Positions 35,448 to 47,483 of a DNA stretch of 64,000 nucleotides are shown here, one piece after another. Under the pieces are notes generated by a model. It worked only from the letters and a program-made list of their open reading frames with translations. It was not told where the DNA came from and did not search any database. The DNA is from Parasphingorhabdus flavimaris. Lineage in GTDB: Bacteria > Pseudomonadota > Alphaproteobacteria > Sphingomonadales > Sphingomonadaceae. Both the position numbers and the translations under genes were made by a program. The stretch covers positions 868,001 through 932,000 of the forward strand of contig NZ_JABWMH010000001.1 of NCBI RefSeq assembly GCF_013371215.1. Direction: 5' to 3'. Numbering within the stretch: position 1 is the stretch's first letter; every line of letters begins with the position of its first letter.

Positions 35448-36739
35448 AGCGTTTTTCCTTATTGCTAGCGTCCGCCGCAGCGATGATCGCAGCGCCACTT
35501 GCGGCCGAGACCATCGCGATTACCGGCGGCAAGCTGGTGATCGGCGATGGCAGCGCGCCGATTGAAGGCGGGACCGTGGTGATCAGCAATGATCGCGTGG
35601 TTGCAGCCGGAGCCAACGTGTCAATTCCCTCCAATGCACGACGGATAGACGCGACCGGGAAATGGGTCACGCCAGGTGTCTTCGCCGGGTTCAGCCGGAT
35701 AGGTCTTGTCGAGGTCGGTGCGGTCAGCCAGACCAATGACATGAACTCGAGCGGTTCGCCGTTTTCGGCCGCGCTCGACGTGCAATATGCCATCAATCCC
35801 TTTGCATCCGCAGTCGCCGTCAACCGCGCTGCGGGTGTTACCCGCGCGGTCGTATCGCCGAGTACATCCGGTTCGATCTTTGGCGGCTATGGCGCGATCG
35901 TCGATCTCGGCCAGGATGAAGATGCGATCACCCAGGCGCGGTCGTTCCAGTTTGTCGAACTGGGAGAGACGGGCCACAGCCGGGCAGGGGGCAGCCGTTC
36001 AGCCTCGCATGTCCAGTTCCGGGCGATGCTAGAGGAAGCGCGGACCTATGCGCGCAATCCGGCGGCTTTTGACAGCGATCTGCTGAAGGCGTCGGATGCA
36101 AAGGCGTTGCTGCCGGTGATCAATGGCAGCACCAAGCTGCTGGTTCACGTCGAAAGCGCCAACGATATCCTGAAGGTCCTCGACCTGCGCGAGGATTTTC
36201 CGGCCCTGAAAATGATTTTGGTCGGCGTCAACGAAGGCTGGCGGGTTGCCGGTCATATCGCAGCAGCGGGTGTACCGGTGCTGGCTTCCGCGCTCAGCGA
36301 TCTGCCTTACGGGTTCGAGGATCTGGCTGCGACCCAGTCCAATATCGGTCGCATGAAAGCAGCTGGCGTGAAGGTGGCGATCGGCATGATCAATGACCGG
36401 GATGCCCATCAGCTGCGCTATTCCACGCAATATGCCGGTAATCTGGTTGCCTTGAACAAGGTACCCCGGGCCACCGGTCTGAGCTGGAACGAGGCGTTTG
36501 CGGCGATCAGTTCGGTGCCTGCCGAGATCATGGGTGTGGGCGGCAAGCTGGGATCGCTGAAATCCGGTCGCCAGGCGGATGTGGTGATCTGGGACGGCGA
36601 TCCGCTGGAGCTTTCGACGCAGGTCGAGAATGTATTGATCGACGGGGTCGAACAATCACTGAGCAACCGCCAGATCCGTTTGCGGGACCGTTATCGCAAT
36701 CCTGCTCCCGGCGCTTTGCCGAAGGCATATGATTACTAG
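35444..36739 (+). CDS. Amidohydrolase family paralogue lacking metal ligands
   Basis: A 431-residue exported protein (signal peptide residues 1-21) homologous over its full length to the upstream protein, but with the metal site erased: HSH is replaced by FAGFS (about residues 78-82), HNH by HVE, the HH pair by VG, and the catalytic HSDDEN by MINDRD. The barrel and the C-terminal LKSGRQADVVIWDGDPLEL are kept. It should not be a metal hydrolase itself; a non-catalytic partner for the upstream enzyme is a fair inference. ATGA coupling suggests equal synthesis. Confidence 0.85.
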   Translation: MKRFSLLLASAAAMIAAPLAAETIAITGGKLVIGDGSAPIEGGTVVISNDRVVAAGANVSIPSNARRIDATGKWVTPGVFAGFSRIGLVEVGAVSQTNDMNSSGSPFSAALDVQYAINPFASAVAVNRAAGVTRAVVSPSTSGSIFGGYGAIVDLGQDEDAITQARSFQFVELGETGHSRAGGSRSASHVQFRAMLEEARTYARNPAAFDSDLLKASDAKALLPVINGSTKLLVHVESANDILKVLDLREDFPALKMILVGVNEGWRVAGHIAAAGVPVLASALSDLPYGFEDLAATQSNIGRMKAAGVKVAIGMINDRDAHQLRYSTQYAGNLVALNKVPRATGLSWNEAFAAISSVPAEIMGVGGKLGSLKSGRQADVVIWDGDPLELSTQVENVLIDGVEQSLSNRQIRLRDRYRNPAPGALPKAYDY

Positions 36740-36742
36740 TCC

Positions 36743-37735
36743 CTAAAGGCGGACCATCGACATCATTCGCTCGCCATAGCGAAGACCAGCGGTGCCGCCG
36801 ACCGGCGCTGCGGCTTCCAGCTGGTCGAGATCGGCATCGGACAGGGTGATATCGACCGCCGCCATGCTGTCTTCCAGCGTTGCCCGTCTTTTTGACCCTG
36901 GGATCGGCACGATGAAGTCACCCTGCGCCAGCAGCCATGCCAGGGCGATTTGCGCGGGGGAGCAATGATGGCGACCGGCGACTTCCTTGACGACGTCGAC
37001 CAGTTTCATATTCTGGTCAAAATTCTCTTCCGAATAGCGGGGGTCGTTGCGGCGATAGTCATCCTCGGGCAAATCATCCCGGCTGCTGATCTGTCCGGTC
37101 AGAAAGCCGCGGCCCAGTGGACTGTAGGGGACGAAGCCAATGCCGAGATCCTGGCAAATCGGCAGGATTTCTTCCTCGATGCCGCGTTCCCATAGCGAAT
37201 ATTCTGACTGCAATGCCGCGATCGGATGGGTCGCGTGCGCTTTCTCCAGCGTGTCGGCTCCGGCTTCCGAGAGACCGAGAAAGCGGACCTTGCCTTCGTT
37301 TACGAGATCGGCCATCGCGCCGACGGTTTCCTCGATCGGCACATTGGGATCGACCCGGTGCTGGTAGAACAGGTCAATCACATCGACACCGAGCCGGCGC
37401 AATGATCCTTCGCAGGCGCGGCGCACATTGGCCGGGCTTGAGTCGACACCGGTCACTTGCCCGTCGTTGAACGCAAAACCGAATTTGGTCGCAATCACCA
37501 GCCGGTCGCGGCGACCGCGGATCGCGTGACCGAGCAATTCTTCATTGACCAGCGGCCCGTAAACCTCGGCGGTATCGAAAAAGGTCACGCCCAGTTCGAT
37601 TGCGCGGTCGATGGTCGCCAGGCTTTCGGCCCTGCTGGCGGTGCCGTACATGGCGGTGCCGATTCCTGCCATCGGCATGCAGCCGAGGCCAAGCGCCGAG
37701 ACCTCCAGTTCAGGGCCGAGTTTGCGATATTTCAT
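36743..37735 (-). CDS. Aldo/keto reductase
   Basis: A 330-residue NADPH-dependent TIM-barrel oxidoreductase. The catalytic tetrad is visible as [10 protein letters not shown] (Asp, Tyr), VIATKFGF (Lys) and FYQHRVD (His), and the cofactor signature near the C-terminus as [14 protein letters not shown]. Length and N-terminus ([19 protein letters not shown]) fit the AKR13-like/YajO-type oxidoreductases acting on small aldehydes or ketones. The ATG overlaps the TGA of the upstream symporter gene by four bases, which is an odd functional pairing. Confidence 0.9.
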   Translation of the reverse strand: MKYRKLGPELEVSALGLGCMPMAGIGTAMYGTASRAESLATIDRAIELGVTFFDTAEVYGPLVNEELLGHAIRGRRDRLVIATKFGFAFNDGQVTGVDSSPANVRRACEGSLRRLGVDVIDLFYQHRVDPNVPIEETVGAMADLVNEGKVRFLGLSEAGADTLEKAHATHPIAALQSEYSLWERGIEEEILPICQDLGIGFVPYSPLGRGFLTGQISSRDDLPEDDYRRNDPRYSEENFDQNMKLVDVVKEVAGRHHCSPAQIALAWLLAQGDFIVPIPGSKRRATLEDSMAAVDITLSDADLDQLEAAAPVGGTAGLRYGERMMSMVRL

Positions 37736-38952
37736 GTCATGTCTCCTTCGCTGCGAGCGAGCGTCGCGGTCACGCTCATATCCGCGCTGACATTCGCCAC
37801 GGTTCGCATGATATCAGGAAATGTCTCGATCGCCAAAAGCAGCACCAGCGGTTCGATTGGAATGCCCATGGCGATGCAGATCGGTGCGATCGAGGTTATG
37901 AAGCTGATCGACCCGGGCAGGCTGACCGCTCCCATGGTGGTGATCGCTGCGACGACCACGCCGATCGCCAGGATGCCGAGCGACAATTCGATACCCATCA
38001 GGTGCGCGACATATATGGCGACCGCCAGGTTCATGCAGGGGCCGGTGGCGCGAAACAGGGCGACCGCAATTGGCAGGACGACATCGGCGGACCGGTCGCC
38101 GACACCCATTGCCTTGACGCCGCTGACCATCGCCGGAAGCGAAGCGAGAGAGCTTTGGGTGGAAATGGCCACGGCCTGAGCCGGGGCGGAGGCTTTGAAA
38201 AAGGCGACCGGACTGCGTTTGCCACCGACGAAGGTGAGAATGTAGCTGAATATCCAGACCACCGCGCCGACGCTGCTTACGATCAGCACATAATGGAGCA
38301 GGGCTCCGAATGCCGCCAGCCCTGCATTCGCGCCGACGCCCAGAGCCAGAGCAAAGACACCGAGTGGTGCCAGCGCCAATACCCACTGGATGAGGATCAG
38401 CAACGCGTTGGCAATCGAATTGAAAAACTGGTCGAGCATCGTGCGCTGGGAATCGGGCAGCCGGGTGATCGCAAAGGCGAAGGCCAGCGCGAAGATCATC
38501 AGGGGGAGCACCGCATCTTCCGCTGCCGCCGCAATTGCGTTTGTGGGAATCAGCGCGCGCAGAAATTCGCTGAACGGTGGTACATCGCCCGGCGGTGCCG
38601 CGTCTCCCAGCGCCGAACGTAGCGCGGCTGCCGCGTCGATATTGAGCGGGAACAGTTCGAGAAGGGCGGGTGTTACCAAGGCCGCCATCGCTGAAGAACA
38701 CCAGAGGATGAATATCATGAAAAATATCGCCCGGGCGGTCATCCGTCCGGCGCGGGCCATCGATGCGGCTTTGCCAATGCCGACGATAAGCAGGGTGAAA
38801 ACCAGCGGGATGACCGTCATCCGCAAGGCGTTGAGCCACATATTGCCGACGACATCGGCTGCTTCGACGAGCAACGGGCTGCGGGGGCCGAAAAACAACC
38901 CGACGAGAATTCCGAACACCAGGGCAAGAAGTATGATTAGCGCTTTTTTCAA
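37732..38952 (-). CDS. Dicarboxylate/amino acid:cation symporter (DctA/GltP family)
   Basis: A 406-residue inner-membrane protein of the DAACS family. Its signature segments are present: [19 protein letters not shown] (helix 3 region), the serine-rich loop [15 protein letters not shown] (re-entrant hairpin 1), [20 protein letters not shown] with the family N-x-x-G-T-like region (helix 7), and [13 protein letters not shown] (hairpin 2). It takes up C4-dicarboxylates or acidic amino acids with sodium or protons. The start is TTG, eight bases after AAGGGATAG. Its stop overlaps the aldo/keto reductase start. Confidence 0.9.
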   Translation of the reverse strand: MKKALIILLALVFGILVGLFFGPRSPLLVEAADVVGNMWLNALRMTVIPLVFTLLIVGIGKAASMARAGRMTARAIFFMIFILWCSSAMAALVTPALLELFPLNIDAAAALRSALGDAAPPGDVPPFSEFLRALIPTNAIAAAAEDAVLPLMIFALAFAFAITRLPDSQRTMLDQFFNSIANALLILIQWVLALAPLGVFALALGVGANAGLAAFGALLHYVLIVSSVGAVVWIFSYILTFVGGKRSPVAFFKASAPAQAVAISTQSSLASLPAMVSGVKAMGVGDRSADVVLPIAVALFRATGPCMNLAVAIYVAHLMGIELSLGILAIGVVVAAITTMGAVSLPGSISFITSIAPICIAMGIPIEPLVLLLAIETFPDIMRTVANVSADMSVTATLARSEGDMT

Positions 38953-39124
38953 TATTCTATCCCTTGCCGTCCATCAGGGCTTCATCAACCATGGCGACCA
39001 GCATCTGGCAAGAGATGATTATCTGTAAAATTTGCTTAAAGCGTCATTCGTTCTTGGTCTCGAGAGGGTCCATCGGCTAGAGATATGCGCAACGAGGCAC
39101 GCTGATTTTGGGATGTAAACGGAT

Positions 39125-40465
39125 ATGGCGAAGAAATTTTTTGGTACCGACGGCATTCGCGGCCTGACCAACAAGCATCCGATGACGGCAGAGATTGCGA
39201 TGAAAGTCGGGCAGGCAGCCGGACGGCATTTCCTGCGCGGGGACCACAAGCATCGTGTGGTGATCGGCAAGGACACGCGGCTTTCGGGATATATGATGGA
39301 AAACGCGCTGGTGGCCGGATTTACCAGCGTCGGCATGGATGTCGTGCAGGTCGGTCCGATGCCGACCCCGGCGGTAGCCTTGCTGACCCGGTCAATGCGC
39401 GCCGATCTCGGTGTCATGATCTCCGCCAGCCATAATCCGTATCATGACAATGGCATAAAATTATTCGGTCCCGACGGGTTCAAGCTGTCCGACGAGGACG
39501 AGTTCAAGATCGAGGCTTATCTTGAAGAAGAGACAATATTGGCACCGGCAGCCGATATCGGCCGCGCCAAGCGGTTCGAAGATGCCCGCGGACGCTATAT
39601 CCACGCTGTCAAAATGTCGCTGCCTGACCATATCCGTCTGGACGGTCTTAAGATCGTCTGTGACTGCGCCAATGGCGCCGCCTATCAGGTGGCGCCTTCC
39701 GCTTTCTGGGAACTGGGCGCAGAGGTTGTCACGCTGGGGATCAATCCCAACGGATTGAACATAAATGACAAATGTGGTTCGACCGATCTGGCGATTTTGC
39801 AGGAAACCGTGGTCTCGTCCGGTGCCGATATTGGGGTTGCACTGGATGGAGATGCTGACCGCCTGATCGTTGTCGACGAAAAAGGGCGGGTGGTTGACGG
39901 TGACCAGCTGATGGCCCTGATCGGATCGAGCTGGAGCCGCAACGGCTTGCTGCGCGGCGACGGTATCGTTGCTACGGTGATGTCCAATCTCGGACTGGAA
40001 CGCTTTCTGAAAACCCAGAATCTCGACCTGATCCGCGCGAATGTCGGCGACCGCTATGTTCTCGAGGAGATGAAAAAGGGCGGCTACAATGTCGGTGGCG
40101 AGCAATCCGGTCATATGATCCTGCTCGATCATGGCACCACCGGAGACGGCACCGTGGCCGCCTTGCAGGTGCTCGGGGAACTGGTCGAGAGTGGCAAGCC
40201 CGCGAGCGAATTGCTGCATCTGTTCGATCCGGTGCCGCAATTGCTCAAGAATGTTCGTTATGGCAGTGGTCAGCCGCTCGAGAGCGAGAAGGTCAAGGCG
40301 GTAATCGCTGAGGCCGAGAAGGAACTGGAAGGCAGCGGCAGGCTGCTGATCCGCAAATCCGGCACCGAGCCGCTGATAAGAGTGATGGCAGAGGGTGACG
40401 ACGAAGGGCAAGTGCATGCGGTGGTCGACCGGATTTGTGCCGTGGTAGAGGAGGTCGCCAACTGA
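39125..40465 (+). CDS. glmM: Phosphoglucosamine mutase
   Basis: A 446-residue enzyme converting glucosamine-6-phosphate to glucosamine-1-phosphate for peptidoglycan and lipopolysaccharide precursors. [11 protein letters not shown] opens the protein; the phosphoserine loop [18 protein letters not shown] is at about residues 99-116, the metal loop DGDADR near 240, and the sugar loop GGEQSGH near 325. The C-terminal phosphate-binding [12 protein letters not shown] is present. The TGA overlaps the ATG of the DUF1272 gene (TGATG), starting a chain of five coupled genes. Confidence 0.96.
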   Translation: MAKKFFGTDGIRGLTNKHPMTAEIAMKVGQAAGRHFLRGDHKHRVVIGKDTRLSGYMMENALVAGFTSVGMDVVQVGPMPTPAVALLTRSMRADLGVMISASHNPYHDNGIKLFGPDGFKLSDEDEFKIEAYLEEETILAPAADIGRAKRFEDARGRYIHAVKMSLPDHIRLDGLKIVCDCANGAAYQVAPSAFWELGAEVVTLGINPNGLNINDKCGSTDLAILQETVVSSGADIGVALDGDADRLIVVDEKGRVVDGDQLMALIGSSWSRNGLLRGDGIVATVMSNLGLERFLKTQNLDLIRANVGDRYVLEEMKKGGYNVGGEQSGHMILLDHGTTGDGTVAALQVLGELVESGKPASELLHLFDPVPQLLKNVRYGSGQPLESEKVKAVIAEAEKELEGSGRLLIRKSGTEPLIRVMAEGDDEGQVHAVVDRICAVVEEVAN

Positions 40466-40692
40466 TGCTGGAAATGCGCCCCGATTGCGAAAGCTGCGGC
40501 AAGGATCTTTCCGCCGAGCAGACTGTCGCGCTGATCTGCAGTTTTGAATGCACATTTTGTGACGACTGCAATAGCGATAAGCACAAGGGAATATGCCCCA
40601 ATTGCGGAGGCAGATTGATGCCCAGGCCAACCCGTTCGAAGGAATTGCTGGCACAATTTCCCGCCTCGACATTGCGTAAATATAAATGCTGA
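40465..40692 (+). CDS. DUF1272 small cysteine-rich protein
   Basis: A 75-residue protein with the DUF1272 pattern: MRPDCESCGKDLS, then CSFECTFCDDCN and CPNCGGRLMPRP. Eight to nine cysteines in C-x-x-C pairs make one or two zinc sites likely. Function is unknown. It is tightly packed between glmM (one-base overlap) and a small membrane protein gene (seven-base overlap). Start at the ATG overlapping the glmM stop; no other start is needed. Confidence 0.88.
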   Translation: MLEMRPDCESCGKDLSAEQTVALICSFECTFCDDCNSDKHKGICPNCGGRLMPRPTRSKELLAQFPASTLRKYKC

Positions 40693-40877
40693 GTTTTCTC
40701 GATGCGATGGATGCCCGAACCATCGTGGTCATCGGCCTGATCCTGCCGCTTCTCGTGACGCTGGGGCTGTTCTTCTTTGCGCGAGGCTTTTTCCGCCGGT
40801 TCTGGGTTCTGATTCTCTTGCTGGCGGGGGCGCTTGAATGGTTCCTGATCGTTCAGGTCGGGCCGCTGTTCCTGTGA
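40686..40877 (+). CDS. Small two-helix membrane protein
   Basis: A 63-residue peptide with two hydrophobic segments (IVVIGLILPLLVTLGLFFFA and VLILLLAGALEWFLIV) joined by a short basic loop RGFFRRF. Nothing else in it is recognisable. The support for its being real is its seven-base start overlap with DUF1272 and its stop overlap with the thiD GTG (GTGA), which make it part of the coupled operon. Function unknown. Confidence 0.65.
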   Translation: MLSFLDAMDARTIVVIGLILPLLVTLGLFFFARGFFRRFWVLILLLAGALEWFLIVQVGPLFL

Positions 40878-41647
40878 CCGGGACATGTCCGCGGATTTTG
40901 TCGATCGCCGGTTCCGATAGCGGCGGCGGAGCGGGGATTCAGGCGGATATCAAGACGATCACCATGCTGGGCGGTCACGCGATGACGGCGATAACCGCGA
41001 TCACCGCGCAGAACACACTGGGCGTCCAGTCTGTTCATCAAATACCGACCGCGACGATATTGGAGCAGATCGAGTCCGTAGTCAGCGACATCGGCGTCGA
41101 TGCCGTGAAGATCGGCATGATCGGAAGCGCCGAGGCGGCGCGGGCGGTCGCGCAATATCTGGAGAAGCTCAGCGTGGCTGTCGTCTTTGATCCGGTGATG
41201 GTCGCAACCAGCGGCAGCGCACTGGCCGATGCCGCTACGGTTGCCGCTTTCGGCGAATTGATGAGCATTGCATCGGTCGTAACCCCCAACCTTCCGGAAC
41301 TGGCGGCATTGGGCGGCAAGGACGAGATTCTGGGCCATGGCTGCCATCTCGTGATCAAGGGCGGTCATGGTGACGGTGCTGTGGTTGTCGACGAACTATA
41401 TTCGCCCGGTGGCCTGGTCAGAAGGATCGAAGGCAAGAGACTGGATTCAGAGGAAACCCACGGCACCGGCTGCTCTTTTGCCAGCGCGCTGGCGCTCGGA
41501 CTGGGCAACGGGATGGATTTGACCGCGGCCTTTGAGCAGGCAATATCCTTCACCCGTATCGCGATCTTGGAAGCACCGGGGCTCGGTGAGGGAAGCGGGC
41601 CGCTGGGGCATCAATATGTCACCGACTTTCAGGACGAAGATCGGTGA
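40874..41647 (+). CDS. thiD: Hydroxymethylpyrimidine/phosphomethylpyrimidine kinase
   Basis: A 257-residue ribokinase-fold enzyme phosphorylating HMP and HMP-P in thiamine synthesis. [20 protein letters not shown] is the N-terminal signature; [12 protein letters not shown] and [12 protein letters not shown] follow, and the anion hole [15 protein letters not shown] holds the catalytic Cys/Gly region. The start is a GTG overlapping the upstream stop (GTGA); earlier in-frame ATGs run inside the small membrane protein gene. Its own stop overlaps the rnhB GTG likewise. Confidence 0.94.
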   Translation: MTGTCPRILSIAGSDSGGGAGIQADIKTITMLGGHAMTAITAITAQNTLGVQSVHQIPTATILEQIESVVSDIGVDAVKIGMIGSAEAARAVAQYLEKLSVAVVFDPVMVATSGSALADAATVAAFGELMSIASVVTPNLPELAALGGKDEILGHGCHLVIKGGHGDGAVVVDELYSPGGLVRRIEGKRLDSEETHGTGCSFASALALGLGNGMDLTAAFEQAISFTRIAILEAPGLGEGSGPLGHQYVTDFQDEDR

Positions 41648-42201
41648 TCGTCGGCGTCGACGAAGTGGGAAGGGGCCCGCTCGCTGGCCCCGTGGTGGCC
41701 GCTGCGGTGATATTACCCAATAATCACGGGATCGCCGGGCTGGATGACAGCAAGAAACTGACGGCCCGGAAACGAGCGCTGCTCGAGCAGGAAATTATCG
41801 GTTGCTCGCGCTTTTCGATAGCCCAATGCTCCGAGGCCGAGGTTGACGAGATCAATATATTGCAGGCGACGATGCTCGCCATGACGCGGGCGGTGGAGGG
41901 CCTTGATGTCGAGCCGGACCATGTGCTGGTCGATGGCAATCGCTTGCCCCGATGGTCCTATTCAGCCGAAGCAGTCGTTGGCGGAGACGCTATCCATCCC
42001 TGCATTTCTGCGGCGTCGATCCTTGCGAAAGAATTCCGCGACCAGTTGATGATCGCAGCCGCCAGAGAATATCCGCAATATGGATGGGACCGCAACAAGG
42101 GCTATGGCACGGCGGAGCATTTGGCCGCTCTCAGACAATATGGGCCGACGCCGCTCCACCGGCGCAGCTTCGCGCCCGTGTCCCAGATGGCCCTGATCTA
42201 G
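41644..42201 (+). CDS. rnhB: Ribonuclease HII
   Basis: A 185-residue enzyme that cuts RNA in RNA-DNA hybrids and single ribonucleotides in DNA. The signature [17 protein letters not shown] carries the catalytic Asp-Glu (residues 5-6); LDDSKKL-type sequence ([13 protein letters not shown]) and the third and fourth acids in VLVDGNRLP and [16 protein letters not shown] follow. The start GTG overlaps the thiD stop. The stop overlaps the stop of the convergent desaturase gene. Confidence 0.96.
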   Translation: MIVGVDEVGRGPLAGPVVAAAVILPNNHGIAGLDDSKKLTARKRALLEQEIIGCSRFSIAQCSEAEVDEINILQATMLAMTRAVEGLDVEPDHVLVDGNRLPRWSYSAEAVVGGDAIHPCISAASILAKEFRDQLMIAAAREYPQYGWDRNKGYGTAEHLAALRQYGPTPLHRRSFAPVSQMALI

Positions 42202-43229
42202 GCTTCCGCTTCGGCCCGTTTCGGCGCAATTTTGCGGTTGGCCAAAATCCATTCGCCGCTTTCGCTTTTGATATATTTGGGCTGGCGGGTGACATTCCAG
42301 ACCAGGCCCATTTTCTCGAGCAGCAGCAGGACATAGCCCGCGATATCGATTTCCCACCATGCCATGCCCTGAAAACTGGCGCGGGGATGTTTGTGATGGT
42401 TGTTGTGCCAGCCCTCGCCGAAGGTGAGCAGCGAGAAGATGAAGCTGTTCCTGGCCGTGCCGACGCCCTTGGTGTGTCGCTGAGAGCCGACGACATGGGC
42501 ATAGCTGGAAATGCCCAGCGTGATCTGCAGGACGACGAAGGTGCGGAAATAGCCGCCGATCAGGATCGTGCTGACGACATGGTCCCAGCCGCCAAAGGCA
42601 AGACCCCAGATGCCCGGAAAGATGATCAGCGAGAAGACCAGCCAGTACCAGCGTGTCTTGTGCAGCCAGAGCACGACATCATTGTCGGCAAGACCCTTGC
42701 CGTAGATGCTGGTGTCGGTGACGCAATCGTCCATGAACCAGCCGAAATGGGAGTGGAACATGCCTTTCAGGCGGCTTGTCTTGCGACCGCGGCCATCGAG
42801 CCACGGGCTGTGGACGTCGCCAATCTCATCGGCGTGCGCATGGTGACGCCGATGGTCGGTGGCCCAGCGCAATACCGAAGACTGGATCGACATTTGCGCC
42901 ATTGCGCCGAGAATATATTGCATCGGTTTCGACGTCTCGAACGACTTGTGCGAAAAATAGCGGTGGAAGCCGAGGACGATGCCGAGCATCAATATGATAT
43001 ATCCGGCGATAAATGCCGACCATTCCACCCAGCCGGTATCATAGGTGAACATCCACCAGACTGCGGCGATCGAGCCGAAAATCTTCGAGCCGAACACGAT
43101 CGCATATTCGCGGCGTTTCTCGCGCCCTGCCTCGCCGCCGACAATGACGCCGGGATGCGGACGGGGTTCGTCGCTCTCCTGAGAAATGCCGTTTTCCTGC
43201 TGATATTTATCGCGAAAATTGCGCGCCAT
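42198..43229 (-). CDS. Acyl-CoA/fatty acid delta-9 desaturase
   Basis: A 343-residue membrane diiron desaturase putting a double bond into fatty acyl chains, important for membrane fluidity. The three histidine boxes are clear: HRYFSH (about residue 90), HRRHH (about 127) and HNNHH (about 265). Four helices are arranged in two pairs as in stearoyl-CoA desaturases. It is divergent from the ccrM gene, sharing a 330-base region rich in GANTC sites, so the desaturase promoter might also sense methylation, but that is untested. Confidence 0.92.
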   Translation of the reverse strand: MARNFRDKYQQENGISQESDEPRPHPGVIVGGEAGREKRREYAIVFGSKIFGSIAAVWWMFTYDTGWVEWSAFIAGYIILMLGIVLGFHRYFSHKSFETSKPMQYILGAMAQMSIQSSVLRWATDHRRHHAHADEIGDVHSPWLDGRGRKTSRLKGMFHSHFGWFMDDCVTDTSIYGKGLADNDVVLWLHKTRWYWLVFSLIIFPGIWGLAFGGWDHVVSTILIGGYFRTFVVLQITLGISSYAHVVGSQRHTKGVGTARNSFIFSLLTFGEGWHNNHHKHPRASFQGMAWWEIDIAGYVLLLLEKMGLVWNVTRQPKYIKSESGEWILANRKIAPKRAEAEA

Positions 43230-43394
43230 CTGTTTACTGACCCCCGGAATGTTACGCTCTGGATCTATTCTGCTGACCGAACATATAGCTTGAACAGCAG
43301 ATTTTGTGAACCAGAATTGAAATTGGACGATTTGGGCCGCCAGATCAAAATAAATATTCGCCAGCGAGTCTTTTGCGCCACACCACTAGGGATT

Positions 43395-44702
<1,308 letters not shown>

Positions 44703-44703
44703 T

Positions 44704-45840
44704 ATGGGCGCGTCGCTGGAAGAATTGGAAGCATGTGGAGCAGATGCGCGGCTCTATCTCAAGCCGGTCGGACTGGTTGATAGTCCGCAATGGCATGAGG
44801 ATAAAAACCAAATATTAAACAATAGCTTAATTTGGTTTTCTCAGATTGAATATCAGGTGATAGAAGCCGGGAAACCGAATCTGAGGGGGCTGGTCAACCT
44901 TACCCAGTGGCCGGAATGGTCGGCAGCCCTTCCGGAGCCGTTGGCGGTTCGGGCCGCTGCCCTGTTCGGCAATATGACGAGACATCACGAACCATTGCAA
45001 TGCGGCGAGCGGATCATCCGGTTCGACCAGCCGCACGTGATGGGCATTCTCAATATCACGCCCGACAGCTTTTCCGACGGCGGCAAGCATCAGGATGATC
45101 CGGACAAGGCGGCCGAGGCAGGCCTGGCAATGGCTGCGTCGGGCGCTTCGATCCTGGATATCGGCGGGGAAAGCACCCGGCCCGGTGCCGAGCCGGTCTG
45201 GGAAGGCGACGAGATCAAGCGCGTGGTACCGGTGATCGAACGGCTTGCCCATTGCGGGGCCGCCATATCCATCGACACCCGCAAGGCAGCGGTGATGGAA
45301 GCAGCCATTGCTGCCGGCGCGGAACTGATCAACGACGTCTCCGCTCTGTTACACGACCAACGGTCGCTCGAAGTGGCAGGAGTGTCCGGTCGTCCGGTTG
45401 TGCTGATGCATGCACCATCCAGTGGCAAAAATCCCCATAAAAGTGACGGATATGGCAATATCGTGACGGATACGCTCGATTGGCTGGAACAGCGGATCGC
45501 CGATGTTGTCGCTGCGGGCTTCGAGCGCGAGAAGATCATTATCGATCCCGGCCTCGGCTTCGGCAAATCGCTGGCAGACAATCTCGCCCTGATGAACAAT
45601 ATCGCAATGTTCCATACGCTCGGCCAGCCGCTGCTGATCGGCGCCAGTCGCAAACGGATGATCGGGGCCTTGTCGAAGGAAGCACCGGTCGATCAGCGTC
45701 TCGGCGGTTCGATCGCCTTTGCGCATCATGCGATCCAGCAGGGGTCGCAAATCGTTCGCGTGCATGATGTGCCCGAAACGGTTCAGGCCCTGCAGATCTG
45801 GCGCGGGATGCGCGACGCCGGGTTGACCGCGCCCGTTTGA
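44704..45840 (+). CDS. folP: Dihydropteroate synthase with N-terminal extension
   Basis: A 378-residue folate enzyme condensing dihydropterin pyrophosphate with p-aminobenzoate. The core starts near residue 110 (VMGILNITPDSFSDGGKH, with the pterin loop), followed by DIGGESTRPGAEPV, ISIDTRK, LINDVSA, HAPSS, DPGLGFGK and IGASRKRMIGAL. The first 100 or so residues are extra compared with E. coli FolP (about 280) and have no catalytic motif. Start ATG is two bases after the ccrM stop, so ccrM and folP are probably co-transcribed. Confidence 0.94.
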   Translation: MGASLEELEACGADARLYLKPVGLVDSPQWHEDKNQILNNSLIWFSQIEYQVIEAGKPNLRGLVNLTQWPEWSAALPEPLAVRAAALFGNMTRHHEPLQCGERIIRFDQPHVMGILNITPDSFSDGGKHQDDPDKAAEAGLAMAASGASILDIGGESTRPGAEPVWEGDEIKRVVPVIERLAHCGAAISIDTRKAAVMEAAIAAGAELINDVSALLHDQRSLEVAGVSGRPVVLMHAPSSGKNPHKSDGYGNIVTDTLDWLEQRIADVVAAGFEREKIIIDPGLGFGKSLADNLALMNNIAMFHTLGQPLLIGASRKRMIGALSKEAPVDQRLGGSIAFAHHAIQQGSQIVRVHDVPETVQALQIWRGMRDAGLTAPV

Positions 45841-45947
45841 ACAGCGGTGCATGCTGATCGGTATCAAATAGAATATCTGTTTGGCCAAAGCGCGTCGATG
45901 GCGCTAGCATATATCCGCGTCGAAGATCCAAGCTGCGGGGAAATGCA

Positions 45948-47483
45948 TTGAAAGGCCAGTCCGACCGAGTGGTTCGACAGATTGTCATCGTCGGTGGTGG
46001 CACCGCAGGCTGGATGACCGCTGCCGCGCTTGCCCGCAAGCTGTCCGGAACCAGAGCGAATATCCGCCTGATTGAATCCGCCGAAATCGGTACCGTTGGC
46101 GTGGGCGAGGCGACGTTGCCGCAAATTCGCGAATTCAACCGGATGCTGGATATTGATGAAGCCGATCTGATGGCGCAGACCAGCGCGACGATCAAATTGG
46201 GTATCGAGTTTCGCGACTGGGGCAAGGCGGGGGATCATTATGTCCATCCCTTTGGTGTGCATGGCGAGCCAATCGGCCCCGTCGATTTTCATCACCACTG
46301 GGTCAGGGAAAATGCCCGGGGACGGGCGGAGGATTTTGGCAGCTATTGCCTTGCTATCGAGGCGGCGCGCCATCAGCGGTTTGATTTGCCGCCGGAAAAT
46401 CCGGCGTCGTTATTGCACGCCTATACATATGCCTTCCAGTTTGACGCCAGCCTCTACGCCGCCTTTCTTGCGGACTATGCGACAGCGCGCGGTGTTGACC
46501 GGATCGAGGGCAAGGTCATCGCGGTCGACAGCGATGGCGAGACCGGCTTCATCCAGTCAGTCATGCTGGAGTCCGGACAGCAGATATCCGGCGAGCTGTT
46601 CATCGACTGTTCCGGCTTTCGCGGGCTATTGATCGAACAGGAAATGGCGACCGGCTTTGCAGACTGGAGCGACTATCTGCCGTGCAACCGGGCCTTTGCG
46701 GTGCCGTGCAAAATTGCCGATCCTGTGGGACCTTTTACACGCTCTACTGCGCGTTCTGCCGGATGGCAGTGGCGGATCCCGTTGCAGCACAGGATCGGCA
46801 ACGGCCATGTCTATTGCGACCGCTATATCAGCGATCAGGACGCGGTCGACTTGCTGATGAAGAATCTCGAGGGCGACCCGATTGCCGAACCCAAGCAGCT
46901 GTTTTTCAGGACCGGCAAGCGCGAAAAATTGTGGAACCGAAATTGCGTGGCGATCGGGCTGTCCGGCGGCTTTCTCGAGCCGCTTGAATCGACCAGCATC
47001 GATCTGATCCAGAGCGGTATATTGAACCTGATCGCGCTCTTCCCGGAGAAGCAGTGCGCAGCGTCGGATGTTGACGAATATAACCGGTTGATGGATCTGG
47101 AATATGATCGCGTCCGTGACTTTCTGATGCTGCATTATGTGCTCAACCAGCGCGACGAACCGTTCTGGCGGGACATGCGGGAGATGGAATGGCCGACTAG
47201 TCTGGGCGAGAAGATAGAGGCTTTCAAACGGCGCGGGATTGTTCCGCAATATGATCACGGTCTGTTTCAGCCGGCGAGCTGGCTCTCCGTATTCATCGGC
47301 CAAAATCTGTTGCCCGAGACCTGTGACCCAAGGGTCGATGCGATATCTGTTGCTGATCGTACCAACCAGCTCGAACATATCCGGAGAACGATAGATAATA
47401 GAGTCGGGCAGATGAGCGGTCATCTGGCATTTCTCGAGAAATATCGGGCTACCTATTCCGGCGCAGCGGAAGATGCAGCGTGA
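45948..47483 (+). CDS. Flavin-dependent tryptophan-halogenase family enzyme
   Basis: A 511-residue FADH2-dependent halogenase-family protein. The FAD loop IVGGGTAGWMTAAALARKL is at about residues 11-29, GVGEATLP at about 48, the catalytic-type Lys83 in ATIKLGIEFRDW, and the family box GWQWRIPLQHR. Members chlorinate or brominate indoles or proteins of unknown identity; sphingomonad versions usually neighbour TonB receptors, absent here. The start is TTG behind a GGGGAAA-type site. Its TGA overlaps the next gene (GTGA). Confidence 0.85.
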   Translation: MKGQSDRVVRQIVIVGGGTAGWMTAAALARKLSGTRANIRLIESAEIGTVGVGEATLPQIREFNRMLDIDEADLMAQTSATIKLGIEFRDWGKAGDHYVHPFGVHGEPIGPVDFHHHWVRENARGRAEDFGSYCLAIEAARHQRFDLPPENPASLLHAYTYAFQFDASLYAAFLADYATARGVDRIEGKVIAVDSDGETGFIQSVMLESGQQISGELFIDCSGFRGLLIEQEMATGFADWSDYLPCNRAFAVPCKIADPVGPFTRSTARSAGWQWRIPLQHRIGNGHVYCDRYISDQDAVDLLMKNLEGDPIAEPKQLFFRTGKREKLWNRNCVAIGLSGGFLEPLESTSIDLIQSGILNLIALFPEKQCAASDVDEYNRLMDLEYDRVRDFLMLHYVLNQRDEPFWRDMREMEWPTSLGEKIEAFKRRGIVPQYDHGLFQPASWLSVFIGQNLLPETCDPRVDAISVADRTNQLEHIRRTIDNRVGQMSGHLAFLEKYRATYSGAAEDAA

